The notes: generated from the letters alone by a model not told the origin. Shown: positions 6,741 to 13,404, numbered from the stretch's first letter. The stretch is DNA of 14,171 nt from CAZVBV01 sp964578905 (GCA_964578905.1 CAZOER010000025.1:1-14171), one strand, 5' to 3'. Program-made: numbers and translations.

Positions 6741-7064
6741 ATGAAAGGAAACATTAGTTCGATTTCAGAGTTTCTTGAGAAGAGTGATATTAAAAATTTC
6801 ACTCCAGAGTGCTCAAAGGGAAAAGGAATTTGTAAAACAGGATGTAATGAGGCACAGATGTGTCTTAATTCTTGCAGGAATTTATTGAAATATTTAGAAG
6901 ACGAAGGGCCTTTGAGTGGAATAGAAATTAACCTTGAAGATTTTACACAAGAAGAGTTGATGGCTTTTTACCAAGAAAAAAACCTTTTAAGAAAAAGTGT
7001 TTGTGCAGAAACAATGTTAGTTTTGGAGCAGATGAGGCTTGATAAAAAAAGTGATAAGAACTGA
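6741..7064 (+). CDS. Small Cys-rich protein, 107 aa, unrecognised
   Basis: I do not recognise the family. The start at 6741 was chosen because the promoter lies inside the longer open frame. It has six cysteines: Cys24, Cys31, Cys35, Cys41, Cys45 and Cys88. Five fall in the 22-residue segment 24-45, with spacings C-x6-C-x3-C-x5-C-x3-C. The rest is helical and charged. There is no signal peptide, so it is probably cytosolic, and the cysteines are more likely metal or cluster ligands than disulfides (inference). The layout resembles the next gene: a Cys cluster, a helix with EEL, then a lone Cys followed by an ET/ES-M helix. The two could be diverged duplicates. It is divergent from a ferredoxin gene. 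Confidence 0.8.
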   Translation: MKGNISSISEFLEKSDIKNFTPECSKGKGICKTGCNEAQMCLNSCRNLLKYLEDEGPLSGIEINLEDFTQEELMAFYQEKNLLRKSVCAETMLVLEQMRLDKKSDKN

Positions 7065-7066
7065 AG

Positions 7067-7094
7067 TTGACCGATTTTTAAAAGTTAATACCAT
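7067..7094 (+). promoter_or_regulatory. Promoter of the second Cys-rich gene
   Basis: TTGACC (7067-7072), a 16-bp spacer, then TACCAT (7089-7094). The -35 begins 3 bp after the upstream stop codon. The predicted leader is about 18 nt. Confidence 0.65.
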
Positions 7095-7118
7095 CTCGCG
7101 GCTAAATTCAAAAGCATT

Positions 7119-7448
7119 ATGATGGGAGTTTTATTCGAAGATATGCATAAAAAAGCGGAACAGAAGATATCTGAACCCGCTTGTAAAAACTGTAAAACTC
7201 TTGAAGAGGCCGGATTTCAAAGTGTTAAAATGATTCAGGATAAAACAAGGAAGGAGATTTGTAGTTGTGCTCGCACCTGTGAAGCGAGACTAGAAGAATT
7301 TGAAAAAATTCATGAAGAGGAATTAAAAAATAATCCAATACTGAAGAACTGTTTACTGTATCACAAACGGTGTGTAGAAAGTATGATAGCGTTTCAACAC
7401 ACAAAAACAATTTTAGGAACGTTAGAGGAGCCGGGGGAGAAGGAATAA
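7119..7448 (+). CDS. Small Cys-rich protein, 109 aa, possible paralogue of the preceding one
   Basis: I do not recognise the family. Seven cysteines are present: CKNC (22, 25), CSC (48, 50), Cys54, Cys78 and Cys85. Most of the chain is predicted amphipathic helix rich in Lys/Glu. Like the upstream protein it has a cysteine cluster (ICSCARTC here, CKTGC...MCLNSC there), then a charged helix, then a late Cys in a basic context (KRCVESM versus KSVCAETM). Similar length, adjacency and pattern suggest an old tandem duplication, but identity is low. It could start at the second ATG (7122). The stop is only 4 bp from the stop of the convergent FemAB gene. Confidence 0.75.
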   Translation: MMGVLFEDMHKKAEQKISEPACKNCKTLEEAGFQSVKMIQDKTRKEICSCARTCEARLEEFEKIHEEELKNNPILKNCLLYHKRCVESMIAFQHTKTILGTLEEPGEKE

Positions 7449-7452
7449 AAAA

Positions 7453-8445
7453 TCAGTAGTGTCGTTTCCACTTTCGGTATTTCTCGACTGCGAAATTGAT
7501 CCAGTATTTTTTTGTGAGTGGAAAATCTTGGGCTTCGAGGAAGAGTTGCTCCTCACCTCCGAATCCTCGTTTGAATCGTGAGAGTCCTGTCCACGGATGA
7601 TCTTTATTTTCCTCGGGACTCACTCCCCAGAAGTTAAATTCTGTACATCCTCGCTTCTTAGCTTCGGTAATCGCAGCCCACAGTGTCGCATGTGCGAAGG
7701 GGAGTTTATGCAGTACAGACGCGCCTTGATGATAGTATCCTGCATGTTTGTCATAGAGTATTACAGAGCTGGCAAAGTCTTTGCCTTCCAGTGAAGCAGA
7801 AAAAATCTGACAGTCATTCTTGAAAATATCGAGTTCGAGTTTCGTTGATTTTCGAGAGAAAGGAACGAACTTCTGTCGAGCGGCGGTTTTGCTGTGGAGT
7901 TTCCAAAACGTTTCGAGGTCCTGTCCTTGTATTGTTTTAATCCCACACTTCTCAATCCGTCGGACTTCATATCGTGTGGACTTCCGCATATTCTTCAATA
8001 AATCCTCTTCGCTCCGAGTGAGATCAAGCACCCAGGTTCGGTTTGGATTGATGTGAAGGGGCGCGGTTCGGTATTTTACTTTTTTAAACTCTTGAATAGA
8101 GAGGGGATTTAACAGTGGAGAAATCCTCACAAAATCACATTTTTCTTGGCGTCCAAAAACCTTTATTTCTTCCAAAAAGAGAAGGAGTAATCCCTTGTTT
8201 TCCTCTCGTAGAAGCGGTCCATGGGCGACATGAAGAAACGTACCCCGACGAGCGGTAATCTTCTGGCACTGTGAGATTCCTTTCAAAGTTTCCCCTACAA
8301 ATAATCCTAAACGAAAATTCTTCTCTCCGAGTTGTGATCGAAAAGCACCAAAGTTTTGGGTCTGTAAAAATGTCTTCGGACCATCGAATTGGTCATAAAA
8401 TTCTTGCAGTTGTGCGGCGGAAATTTCTTTGAGTTCAAAATTCAT
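7453..8445 (-). CDS. FemAB/FemX-type peptidoglycan bridge aminoacyltransferase
   Basis: The protein has 330 aa, typical for the family, and is built from two GNAT-like halves. Family members transfer an amino acid (Gly, Ala or Ser) from aminoacyl-tRNA to the side chain of the lipid II or peptidoglycan stem peptide. Visible marks are TFLQTQNFGAF (25-35) in the first half, RKSTRYEVRRIEKCGI (154-169), a second-half core with SVILYDKHAGYYHQGAS (227-243), AHATLWAAITEAKKRG (251-266), the EFNFWGV strand (269-275) and the closing LSRFKRGFGGE (288-298). The serine-tRNA-synthetase-like coiled-coil insertion of FemA is absent, so it is closer to the compact FemX form. It is the last gene of the operon, 11 bp after the DegT-like gene. 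The transferred amino acid cannot be predicted. Confidence 0.88.
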   Translation of the reverse strand: MNFELKEISAAQLQEFYDQFDGPKTFLQTQNFGAFRSQLGEKNFRLGLFVGETLKGISQCQKITARRGTFLHVAHGPLLREENKGLLLLFLEEIKVFGRQEKCDFVRISPLLNPLSIQEFKKVKYRTAPLHINPNRTWVLDLTRSEEDLLKNMRKSTRYEVRRIEKCGIKTIQGQDLETFWKLHSKTAARQKFVPFSRKSTKLELDIFKNDCQIFSASLEGKDFASSVILYDKHAGYYHQGASVLHKLPFAHATLWAAITEAKKRGCTEFNFWGVSPEENKDHPWTGLSRFKRGFGGEEQLFLEAQDFPLTKKYWINFAVEKYRKWKRHY

Positions 8446-8456
8446 ATGGGAGGAGT

Positions 8457-9629
8457 CTAGTCGGAAGCAAATACTCTGGCAAAACGTTTCACATCTTTTT
8501 CGGTCGTTCGTTTATTCGTCGGGAAGGTAACGTAGTGATTCGTGAAGTGCTCTGCATTTGGACATTGTCCTTTCGTGTAACCGAATTTTTCAAGTTGAAC
8601 CCCCTTAGGAGCGATCGGTTCGCCGTCCCATTCATTGAGATGAAAGCCTGCTTTCTTTGCTCGATACAAAATATCGACTCGTTCAACACCGGTGAGAATG
8701 ACACGGAAATTATTATCAGGCAGGGTGATTGTTCCTTCAGGAAAAATATTTTTCAATTCCTCTGCCCATACATGTGCGATGAGCGATCGAGTATTCAGAT
8801 CATCGGTTCGTTTTGCAAGACTTCGGAGAAGAACATGTTGGATCTCCGGTGGCATAGCGTTGCGTGGGAAATCTTCTTTTCCTCCTCGTTCGCTTCCCGT
8901 TACTGCACGGGGAAGGAGTTTGCTTTTATTACAAAGAGCGGCGATGTATTTCCCGCCACCATTCCACCACGGGAGTGTGAGTGCGAAAATCATTGGTTGA
9001 ATCAGATGACGGATCGTCCATGATTTACTCGGAAGGGGCAGTTCAATGTGATCAAACTGTACAGAAAATGGTGAGGTGTTCGGCCAGAGGAGAGCTCCTC
9101 CAGAGATACACGAGACGTCTTTTTCTCGTCCGAAACTCAGGATTTTTGCATGGCAATTTTTCGTACTGGTATCAAACGAATGTGCACCATCGGCAATGAT
9201 GAAGATTCGTTTTTCTTTTGCGACGGCGAAAATTTCCTCCAAGCAAGACGGTTGTCCGAATGTATCAGGAACGAGCACCATCCCGAGTTGATCTGATTTT
9301 TTTTCAAAGTCTTCAAACGAAATATTTCCATGTTTGTCTGTATCGAGCCAACAGATTTCTCTGCCCGCAGTGAGGAACGGAGTCGCCATGACGGCACAGG
9401 AGAACGCAGGAATTCCAATCTTCTTCTCATCTTTGAGTGCGGGTCCGACAATCCGAATAATCTCAGCGAGCGCCGTCCGAGCAGAGTTAAAGAACTTCAC
9501 GTTTTCGGTTCGCAAGTGTTGTTTGAGCGGAATCTCGATGTCTTTTCTTCCGACAACAATCTGCTTCACCGCATGCAATGCATCACGGAAAAGAAAGTGT
9601 GGGGAGATTTGATTTGAAACGAGTTTCAT
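8457..9629 (-). CDS. DegT/DnrJ/EryC1/StrS-family PLP-dependent aminotransferase
   Basis: The protein has 390 aa, the usual length of fold-type I PLP enzymes acting on nucleotide sugars. FFNSARTAL (46-54) is the phosphate-cup region. Asp147 in ADGAHSF is the pyridine-nitrogen partner, followed by His150 where many relatives have Gln. LSFGREKDVSCISGGALL (164-181) matches the family SF..K....GGAL motif, with Lys170 as the Schiff-base lysine. The C-terminal half is diverged, and the FGYTKGQCPNAEHFTNHYVTFP type of ending is standard for the family. The sugar or other substrate cannot be predicted. Its ATG overlaps the stop of the MurF-like gene (ATGA, 9626-9629), indicating translational coupling. 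Confidence 0.88.
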   Translation of the reverse strand: MKLVSNQISPHFLFRDALHAVKQIVVGRKDIEIPLKQHLRTENVKFFNSARTALAEIIRIVGPALKDEKKIGIPAFSCAVMATPFLTAGREICWLDTDKHGNISFEDFEKKSDQLGMVLVPDTFGQPSCLEEIFAVAKEKRIFIIADGAHSFDTSTKNCHAKILSFGREKDVSCISGGALLWPNTSPFSVQFDHIELPLPSKSWTIRHLIQPMIFALTLPWWNGGGKYIAALCNKSKLLPRAVTGSERGGKEDFPRNAMPPEIQHVLLRSLAKRTDDLNTRSLIAHVWAEELKNIFPEGTITLPDNNFRVILTGVERVDILYRAKKAGFHLNEWDGEPIAPKGVQLEKFGYTKGQCPNAEHFTNHYVTFPTNKRTTEKDVKRFARVFASD

Positions 9630-11098
9630 TGAAACAATTTGACAATAGCTTGTGGTAGACGAGATTCAAGCAGAATCGCATCGTTTTTTGTGAGTGTTTT
9701 GAGGAGCTTCTTCAGTTCTTCAATATCATCTCCGTGGAAGAGTGATCCACAGACAACCTGTCCGAGTTCTGAAAAATCAGGTTTGAGCCAGAAAACTTCC
9801 GCACTCATTTTTTCCAATTCTACAAATATTCTTCGGTGTACTTCTTCCGCTTCTTTCCCGAGTTCTCGGAGCGGAATTCCAACAAAAACTTTCTTTCCTC
9901 CAAAGGTTCCCAAATGCTGGATGGCGCCGAGCACACCATCGGGATTGGCGGAGTACAAATCTTCCAGCAACGTGGATTGGTTGGCCAACGTTTTGATATT
10001 CAACGCCCGATCCAGTCGTGGAAGTTTGGGGAGGGCATTCGCTATTTCCGATGGGGTCATGCCATATTCGCGGGCGGTTTCTATTGCCAGCAAAGCATTG
10101 GAAACAAAGAAGCTCCCGCTCCACGGCAGGGTTACTTTTTCTCTGTAGATTTCAAACGTGCTCTGGTGATGATCACTCGTCAGGTTGTGGGCAGTGGAGA
10201 TTGACAGCGGTATCTTCACGGCATCGATGTCTCGGTCTTCGGCAATCTCGCGAAGCAGGGGACTTTCGGCGTTGAAGAATACTTTTTCGGTAGCAGATTC
10301 CGCGAGTTCGAATTTCGCCCGTTGGATATTCCGTTGCGATCCGAAGAGTTCGATGTGTTGCGCGTTGATGCCCGTTATGATTCCGGTGTGCGGTTGAACA
10401 AACTGACATACGCCTCGGATTTCCCCACGGCGGTAGGCACCGATTTCAGCCACCATAAACTTGGATCCGTATCCTTTTTGGGATACGGATCCTGTGAAGA
10501 AGGATTTATTCTGGATTATCAGTCGTGCAATCGCGACTTCATTGTTTTCGTTGCCCGGGTTGAAGAGCACATTTTCTTCTCCAAACTTTGATTGCAAGAG
10601 ATGAATCAATATTTGTTTTGTCGATGATTTTCCGAAACTTCCGGTAATCCCAATCCGCACAACGTTGGAATTTTTCACAATTCGTTTGGCTTTGAGAAAG
10701 AGAATCTTTCGCGCCACTTCCACCGGAATTCGTGTGATGAATACCGCTATGAAGACGGTGAGAAACAGTGTTCGTTCCCAGATGAAAATAATTAATAATG
10801 AAGAGTTAAGAGTTAATAGTTGGGGAAAATATTCAACTCCCAAGAGAGAGAAAAAAATATGAATAATTAGAAAAACCCCGAGAGTCATGATCATTCGTCC
10901 GGATTTTCGTGGACGGGGGAAAATGCCTTTGAAAAACCAAAGGTTAGAAAAGTTTTTTCGACCATCTTTTGTTCGCAAATGCGCGCGCATTCGATCGAGT
11001 CGGTACTCGCGGAGTTGCCAATTTTGCAGATGCCAACTGGTGGTTCTCAAACCGAGAAGAAGGAGGAGAAGAGCGAGTGTGACGGATAAAATATTCAT
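9626..11098 (-). CDS. Membrane-anchored MurF-like Mur ligase
   Basis: The protein has 490 aa. An N-terminal hydrophobic extension not found in classical MurF contains a TM segment at about 1-17, a basic cytoplasmic stretch (about 28-68) and two or three TM segments between 68 and 122. The ligase part starts near 145. It has P-loop GITGSFGKSSTK (150-161), NNEVAIA (185-191), VAEIGAYRRGEI (216-227), GINAQHIELFGS (243-254) with AK261-262FEL, SNALLAIETA (333-342), RLDRAL (361-366) and LYSANPDG (381-388), the MurF YNANP motif with Asn changed to Ser. MurF adds D-Ala-D-Ala to UDP-MurNAc-tripeptide. The poly-gamma-glutamate synthase CapB/PgsB is a membrane-anchored relative, but the motifs fit MurF better. 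A 12-bp perfect palindrome encodes an apparent insertion at residues ~203-211. The gene is 21 bp after the hydrolase gene. Confidence 0.87.
   Translation of the reverse strand: MNILSVTLALLLLLLGLRTTSWHLQNWQLREYRLDRMRAHLRTKDGRKNFSNLWFFKGIFPRPRKSGRMIMTLGVFLIIHIFFSLLGVEYFPQLLTLNSSLLIIFIWERTLFLTVFIAVFITRIPVEVARKILFLKAKRIVKNSNVVRIGITGSFGKSSTKQILIHLLQSKFGEENVLFNPGNENNEVAIARLIIQNKSFFTGSVSQKGYGSKFMVAEIGAYRRGEIRGVCQFVQPHTGIITGINAQHIELFGSQRNIQRAKFELAESATEKVFFNAESPLLREIAEDRDIDAVKIPLSISTAHNLTSDHHQSTFEIYREKVTLPWSGSFFVSNALLAIETAREYGMTPSEIANALPKLPRLDRALNIKTLANQSTLLEDLYSANPDGVLGAIQHLGTFGGKKVFVGIPLRELGKEAEEVHRRIFVELEKMSAEVFWLKPDFSELGQVVCGSLFHGDDIEELKKLLKTLTKNDAILLESRLPQAIVKLFQ
10463..10492. repeat. 12-bp-stem perfect palindrome inside the murF-like gene
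   Basis: GGATCCGTATCC (10463-10474) and GGATACGGATCC (10481-10492) are exact reverse complements around a 6-nt TTTTTG loop. The minus-strand reading encodes GSVSQKGYGS. It falls just before the conserved VAEIGAYRRGEI block, where Mur ligases normally have only a short connector. Confidence 0.9.
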
Positions 11099-11119
11099 TT
11101 TTGTTTTAGAGTTTGAACT

Positions 11120-11911
11120 CTAGTTCGAACTCAGGAATTTAAGAACGTACTCGCTGATTTTTTTTGCGTGGGTTTTGTGAATTCCGTGTCGGCCGTCGGA
11201 GATGACTTTGAGTTCGCTCCGGGGAATGGATTTCTCAAATACTCGTGCCGAGAGCATTGGCGTAATCGCGTCGTTGCGTCCCCAGATGAGGAGCGTGTTT
11301 TGTTTCACGTTCGGCAACTCGTCTCTGAAGTCGGGTTCAGCTAACGTTTTTTGCAATGTCTTCTCCAGCTTCGCCGGGACCAAGGCCCAGTCGTGTGCGC
11401 CGAGCAGCTTCCCAAGGATGAGGGGACGGAGCGCGGTGGGACAATACTTTCGAAATACTTTTTTGAACTGCGGGTACGCTTTATTCACGCCGAAGAGGAG
11501 TTTTTGTCGAATCCCTCGTGGGCCCCATTTCACACCTGCCGCGCCCGTGAGAATTACCTTTCCTCGGAACTCTGAATGCTTCGTTACAAATCGTACAATC
11601 ACGCGACATCCGAAGGAATGTCCGTACAGCGCTGGGTTTTCTAAATTCAATGCCTTCAATGTTGCTTCCAACCACACGGCATAATCATGGGTTGTCCATC
11701 CATCCATCGGCGGGAAGTCTGATTGGTCAAACCCCGGCAACGCCAAGACGTACACCTCGCATTTGCGTTCGAGTTTCTCCACCAAGTTCCGGTAACTGTC
11801 TTCCAATCTCAGTCGCGGATCCCATCCGTGGAGGATGACCAGCTTCTCTCCTGAGCCCCCGTGGAAGTAATGGGTTTCGAGTCCGTTTACGGTGATGAAG
11901 TGAGACTGCAT
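11120..11911 (-). CDS. Alpha/beta-hydrolase fold protein
   Basis: The protein has 263 aa. The strand LVILHGW (24-30) gives the oxyanion-hole HG motif. The nucleophile elbow is GHSFG with Ser99 (97-101). Acid Asp214 lies in LLIWGRNDAITP, and His242 in SDGRHGIHKTH is the likely third catalytic residue (His245 is the alternative). A lid region rich in basic residues spans about 128-180. There is no signal peptide. The substrate cannot be predicted: the fold covers esterases, amidases, peptidases and haloperoxidases. As first gene of the operon, with a leaderless promoter, it precedes the MurF-like, DegT-like and FemAB genes, so an amide or ester in the cell-wall precursor pathway is a reasonable guess, but only from context. 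Confidence 0.88.
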   Translation of the reverse strand: MQSHFITVNGLETHYFHGGSGEKLVILHGWDPRLRLEDSYRNLVEKLERKCEVYVLALPGFDQSDFPPMDGWTTHDYAVWLEATLKALNLENPALYGHSFGCRVIVRFVTKHSEFRGKVILTGAAGVKWGPRGIRQKLLFGVNKAYPQFKKVFRKYCPTALRPLILGKLLGAHDWALVPAKLEKTLQKTLAEPDFRDELPNVKQNTLLIWGRNDAITPMLSARVFEKSIPRSELKVISDGRHGIHKTHAKKISEYVLKFLSSN

Positions 11912-11920
11912 TTCGGAGCG

Positions 11921-11948
11921 ATTGTATAAAAAAAACCCAATTTGGGAA
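11921..11948 (-). promoter_or_regulatory. Promoter of the hydrolase-murF-degT-femX operon
   Basis: On the minus strand, TTCCCA (11948-11943; weak -35), a 16-bp spacer, then TACAAT (11926-11921). The ATG follows 9 bp after the -10, giving a near-leaderless transcript. No other promoter of this type is visible before the three downstream genes. Confidence 0.6.
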
Positions 11949-11957
11949 ATGGGGTTT
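11928..11957 (-). terminator. Possible minus-strand terminator overlapping the operon promoter
   Basis: Read on the minus strand, AAACCC (11957-11952) pairs with GGGTTT (11938-11933), followed by a T8 run (11935-11928). It would stop antisense read-through from the IS remnant upstream. It lies in the -35/spacer region of the operon promoter, so it cannot attenuate the operon itself. Confidence 0.4.
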
Positions 11958-11974
11958 CTTACAGAACGCCCTTA

Positions 11975-12002
11975 TTGACTTTTCTTAAAAAAGCACTAAA
12001 AG
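11975..12002 (+). promoter_or_regulatory. Promoter of the GNAT-like gene
   Basis: TTGACT (11975-11980), a 16-bp spacer, then TAAAAG (11997-12002). The ATG at 12014 is 11 bp downstream. This places the true start at 12014 rather than at the in-frame ATG at 11942, which is upstream of the promoter. Confidence 0.6.
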
Positions 12003-12013
12003 ACTTCGTAAAT

Positions 12014-12550
12014 ATGGAAAAATATATTGGAATTGAAAAAGTTGGAACTTTGTGTAGAACAGAGAATGAATCATCCTTTGATTTGCATTTGGAACGGTTT
12101 AAGGATGATTTGTTGAGATTGTATTTTGTAGATAGTGAGATGACAGTCCCTAATTCTAAGGAAAGAATTGGGCATGATAGCAATAGTATTGGTTTTCGCA
12201 TATGGGATTCGGAGGTGATGCTTTTAGGTGTTACCGTTAAAAAAGAGCAAAGAGGGGAATCTTTTAGTCACGTATTGATAGACTCCTTTTTTGAATTTGT
12301 TAAAGAAATGGGATTCATTTTTGAAAAAACCGGTACCATTAACAAACCAATTATGGCCAAAACCATGAAAAAATATGGTTTTTCTGCAGAATCGGATGAT
12401 GTTGTTGTTGAGATTTTGCCACAACCGCAAGGGACATGTTCAAGAACTCCAAAGGTAAGAAAAGTTGAGTTTTCTAATTTTAAATATGGCATATTTCCGG
12501 TTATGACCAGTATTTGCACAATATTCATCGAGAATTCTACTTTTCTCTAA
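12014..12550 (+). CDS. GNAT-like acetyltransferase with a C-terminus replaced by IS-derived sequence
   Basis: The protein has 178 aa from the ATG at 12014. The middle part resembles a GNAT acyl-CoA N-acyltransferase core: strand VMLLGVTV (68-75), a pyrophosphate-loop-like KKEQRGESF (76-84, close to but not a perfect Q/RxxGxG/A), the helix HVLIDSFFEFVKEMG (86-100), and NKPIMAKTMKKYGF (110-123), which resembles the typical N...K.GF end. From about residue 151 the frame reads antisense through the 5' part of a transposase gene, so the last ~28 residues are probably not native. The ancestral C-terminus was apparently lost by insertion or deletion. It may be functional if the core is complete, or a decaying gene. 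The acceptor substrate is unknown. Confidence 0.55.
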   Translation: MEKYIGIEKVGTLCRTENESSFDLHLERFKDDLLRLYFVDSEMTVPNSKERIGHDSNSIGFRIWDSEVMLLGVTVKKEQRGESFSHVLIDSFFEFVKEMGFIFEKTGTINKPIMAKTMKKYGFSAESDDVVVEILPQPQGTCSRTPKVRKVEFSNFKYGIFPVMTSICTIFIENSTFL

Positions 12551-12634
12551 ACGAGTTTTTGTCTTGAGATAGCGTTTTGCAACGATTTTTGTGAGTTCCA
12601 TTATAGCTGATTTTGTCATGAAGAGATTCAACAC
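12440..12634 (-). pseudogene. 5' fragment of an integrase-type (DDE) transposase gene
   Basis: The minus-strand frame encodes MELTKIVAKRYLKTKTR followed by LEKSRILDEYCANTGHNRKY, closely matching the N-terminal helix-turn-helix segment of IS transposases of the integrase-core type. Homology stops around 12470, after YAIFKIRK. The whole catalytic domain (DDE) is missing, replaced by the GNAT-like gene in the opposite direction. The likely start is MTKS (12619) or MEL (12601). It is a dead remnant. Confidence 0.75.
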
Positions 12635-12646
12635 TTTCTCTTTCTT

Positions 12647-12706
12647 TTAGTCAGCTTTTTTGTGAACTAATGATACTTCCTTCGGTTAGTTTTTTTGTGA
12701 ACTAAT
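12647..12706. repeat. Duplicated IS-end-like repeat upstream of the transposase remnant
   Basis: TTTTTTGTGAACTAAT occurs at 12656-12671 and again at 12691-12706. Each copy is preceded by TTAGT, so TTAGT...ACTAAT is a small inverted repeat in each. Position and form suggest terminal repeats at the 5' end of the broken insertion sequence. The matching other end is not found in the window. Confidence 0.6.
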
Positions 12707-12735
12707 ACATATGCCTATTAATCAAAAAAATTATA

Positions 12736-12744
12736 TGATATAAT
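12736..12744 (+). promoter_or_regulatory. Extended -10 promoter upstream of the bacteriohemerythrin gene
   Basis: TGATATAAT is a perfect extended -10 (TGn-TATAAT) with no good -35, giving a leader of about 37 nt. The alternative TTCACA (12755-12760), 16 bp, TCAATA (12777-12782) follows the window's usual spacing but has a weak -10. Confidence 0.45.
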
Positions 12745-12787
12745 AAAATAAACATTCACAAATAATTAATTCTTAATCAATAAAAGT

Positions 12788-13219
12788 ATGAGTAACAAAT
12801 TCGTTTGGACTGAAAAATATTCTGTTAACGTTGCAGAGATAGATGAACAACATAAAGAGTTCATCAACATTTGTAACGACTTATTAACTTTAGCAGAAAG
12901 CGAGACCTTTACAAAAGAAGAAGCATTAATAAAAGCCATGAAGCTCGGAGACTATGCTTCTTATCACTTAGGAACGGAAGAGGACATTTTCGTCAAAACA
13001 AAATATCCTGAGACATCTTCTCACACAGAGGCACATAATAAATTTAGAGAAAAAGCTAAAGGTTTAATAAACCAAGTAAGAGATGAAAACATAGACACAA
13101 AAAAAACTATCAAAGAAGCTGCAAACTTCTCTGGCGAATGGCTCCTAACTCATATCTTATCTCTAGACAAAAAATACTCTAAATGGTTCAACGAGCATGG
13201 AATAGATGGGAAAGAATAA
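12788..13219 (+). CDS. Bacteriohemerythrin
   Basis: The protein has 143 aa, single-domain and cytosolic. It binds O2 reversibly at a di-iron centre. All seven ligands of the family are present: His22 (IDEQHKEF), His60 and Glu64 (YHLGTEED), His79 and His83 (HTEAH), His122 and Asp127 (THILSLDKKY). The opening WTEKYSVNVAEID is also characteristic. Functions known for relatives include O2 delivery or scavenging and sensing when fused to other domains; here there is no fused domain. It stands alone between an IS remnant and an attC-like inverted repeat, and its bases are AT-richer than the core genes, which fits lateral acquisition (inference). Confidence 0.96.
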   Translation: MSNKFVWTEKYSVNVAEIDEQHKEFINICNDLLTLAESETFTKEEALIKAMKLGDYASYHLGTEEDIFVKTKYPETSSHTEAHNKFREKAKGLINQVRDENIDTKKTIKEAANFSGEWLLTHILSLDKKYSKWFNEHGIDGKE

Positions 13220-13229
13220 ATTTTCCCAT
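13206..13229 (+). terminator. Hairpin overlapping the stop codon of the bacteriohemerythrin gene
   Basis: ATGGGAAA (13206-13213) pairs perfectly with TTTCCCAT (13222-13229) around an 8-nt loop that contains the TAA stop. There is no T-tract after the stem, so it is a weak terminator or a 3'-end stabilising hairpin. Confidence 0.45.
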
Positions 13230-13273
13230 TACAGAAAATTAATGTTCTTTTAGGAAAATAAAAAGTATACATC

Positions 13274-13399
13274 ATATAACACAGCATATACAGCTACGGT
13301 TTTTTACGTACCTCCGCAAACTTTCGCCCATATTGCATGGGTGTATCCTGTTCGGATATTATGCACTCGCGCAACATCGTATATGCCGAAACGTTATAT
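13274..13399. repeat. 126-bp nested imperfect inverted repeat, attC-like layout
   Basis: The outer arms ATATAAC (13274-13280) and GTTATAT (13393-13399) pair. After unequal spacers (3 nt and 6 nt), GCATATAC (13284-13291) pairs with GTATATGC (13379-13386). Further in, a CCGcAAAC/GTTCGG helix (~13314-13320 with ~13351-13357) encloses a hairpin CCCAT-ATTGC-ATGGG (13327-13341). Two pairing boxes separated by an unequal unpaired spacer, and a total length under 150 bp, resemble integron attC sites. The boxes do not match RYYYAAC/GTTRRRY exactly. A MITE or structured RNA is also possible. Confidence 0.6.
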
Positions 13400-13404
13400 A
13401 AACA

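Noticed and set aside
7453..8445. Functional link between the FemAB gene and the two tRNA-Gly genes (glycyl bridge formation)
   Set aside because: Glycine is one possible substrate of FemAB enzymes, but the tRNA genes are kilobases away, have normal T-arm and acceptor features, and nothing shows a specialised non-translational tRNA.
9626..11098. Poly-gamma-glutamate synthase (CapB/PgsB) instead of a MurF-like ligase
   Set aside because: The N-terminal membrane segments are shared, but the EIGAYRRGEI, NAQHIELFGS and YSANP motifs are those of MurF, and no capC- or capA-like genes follow.
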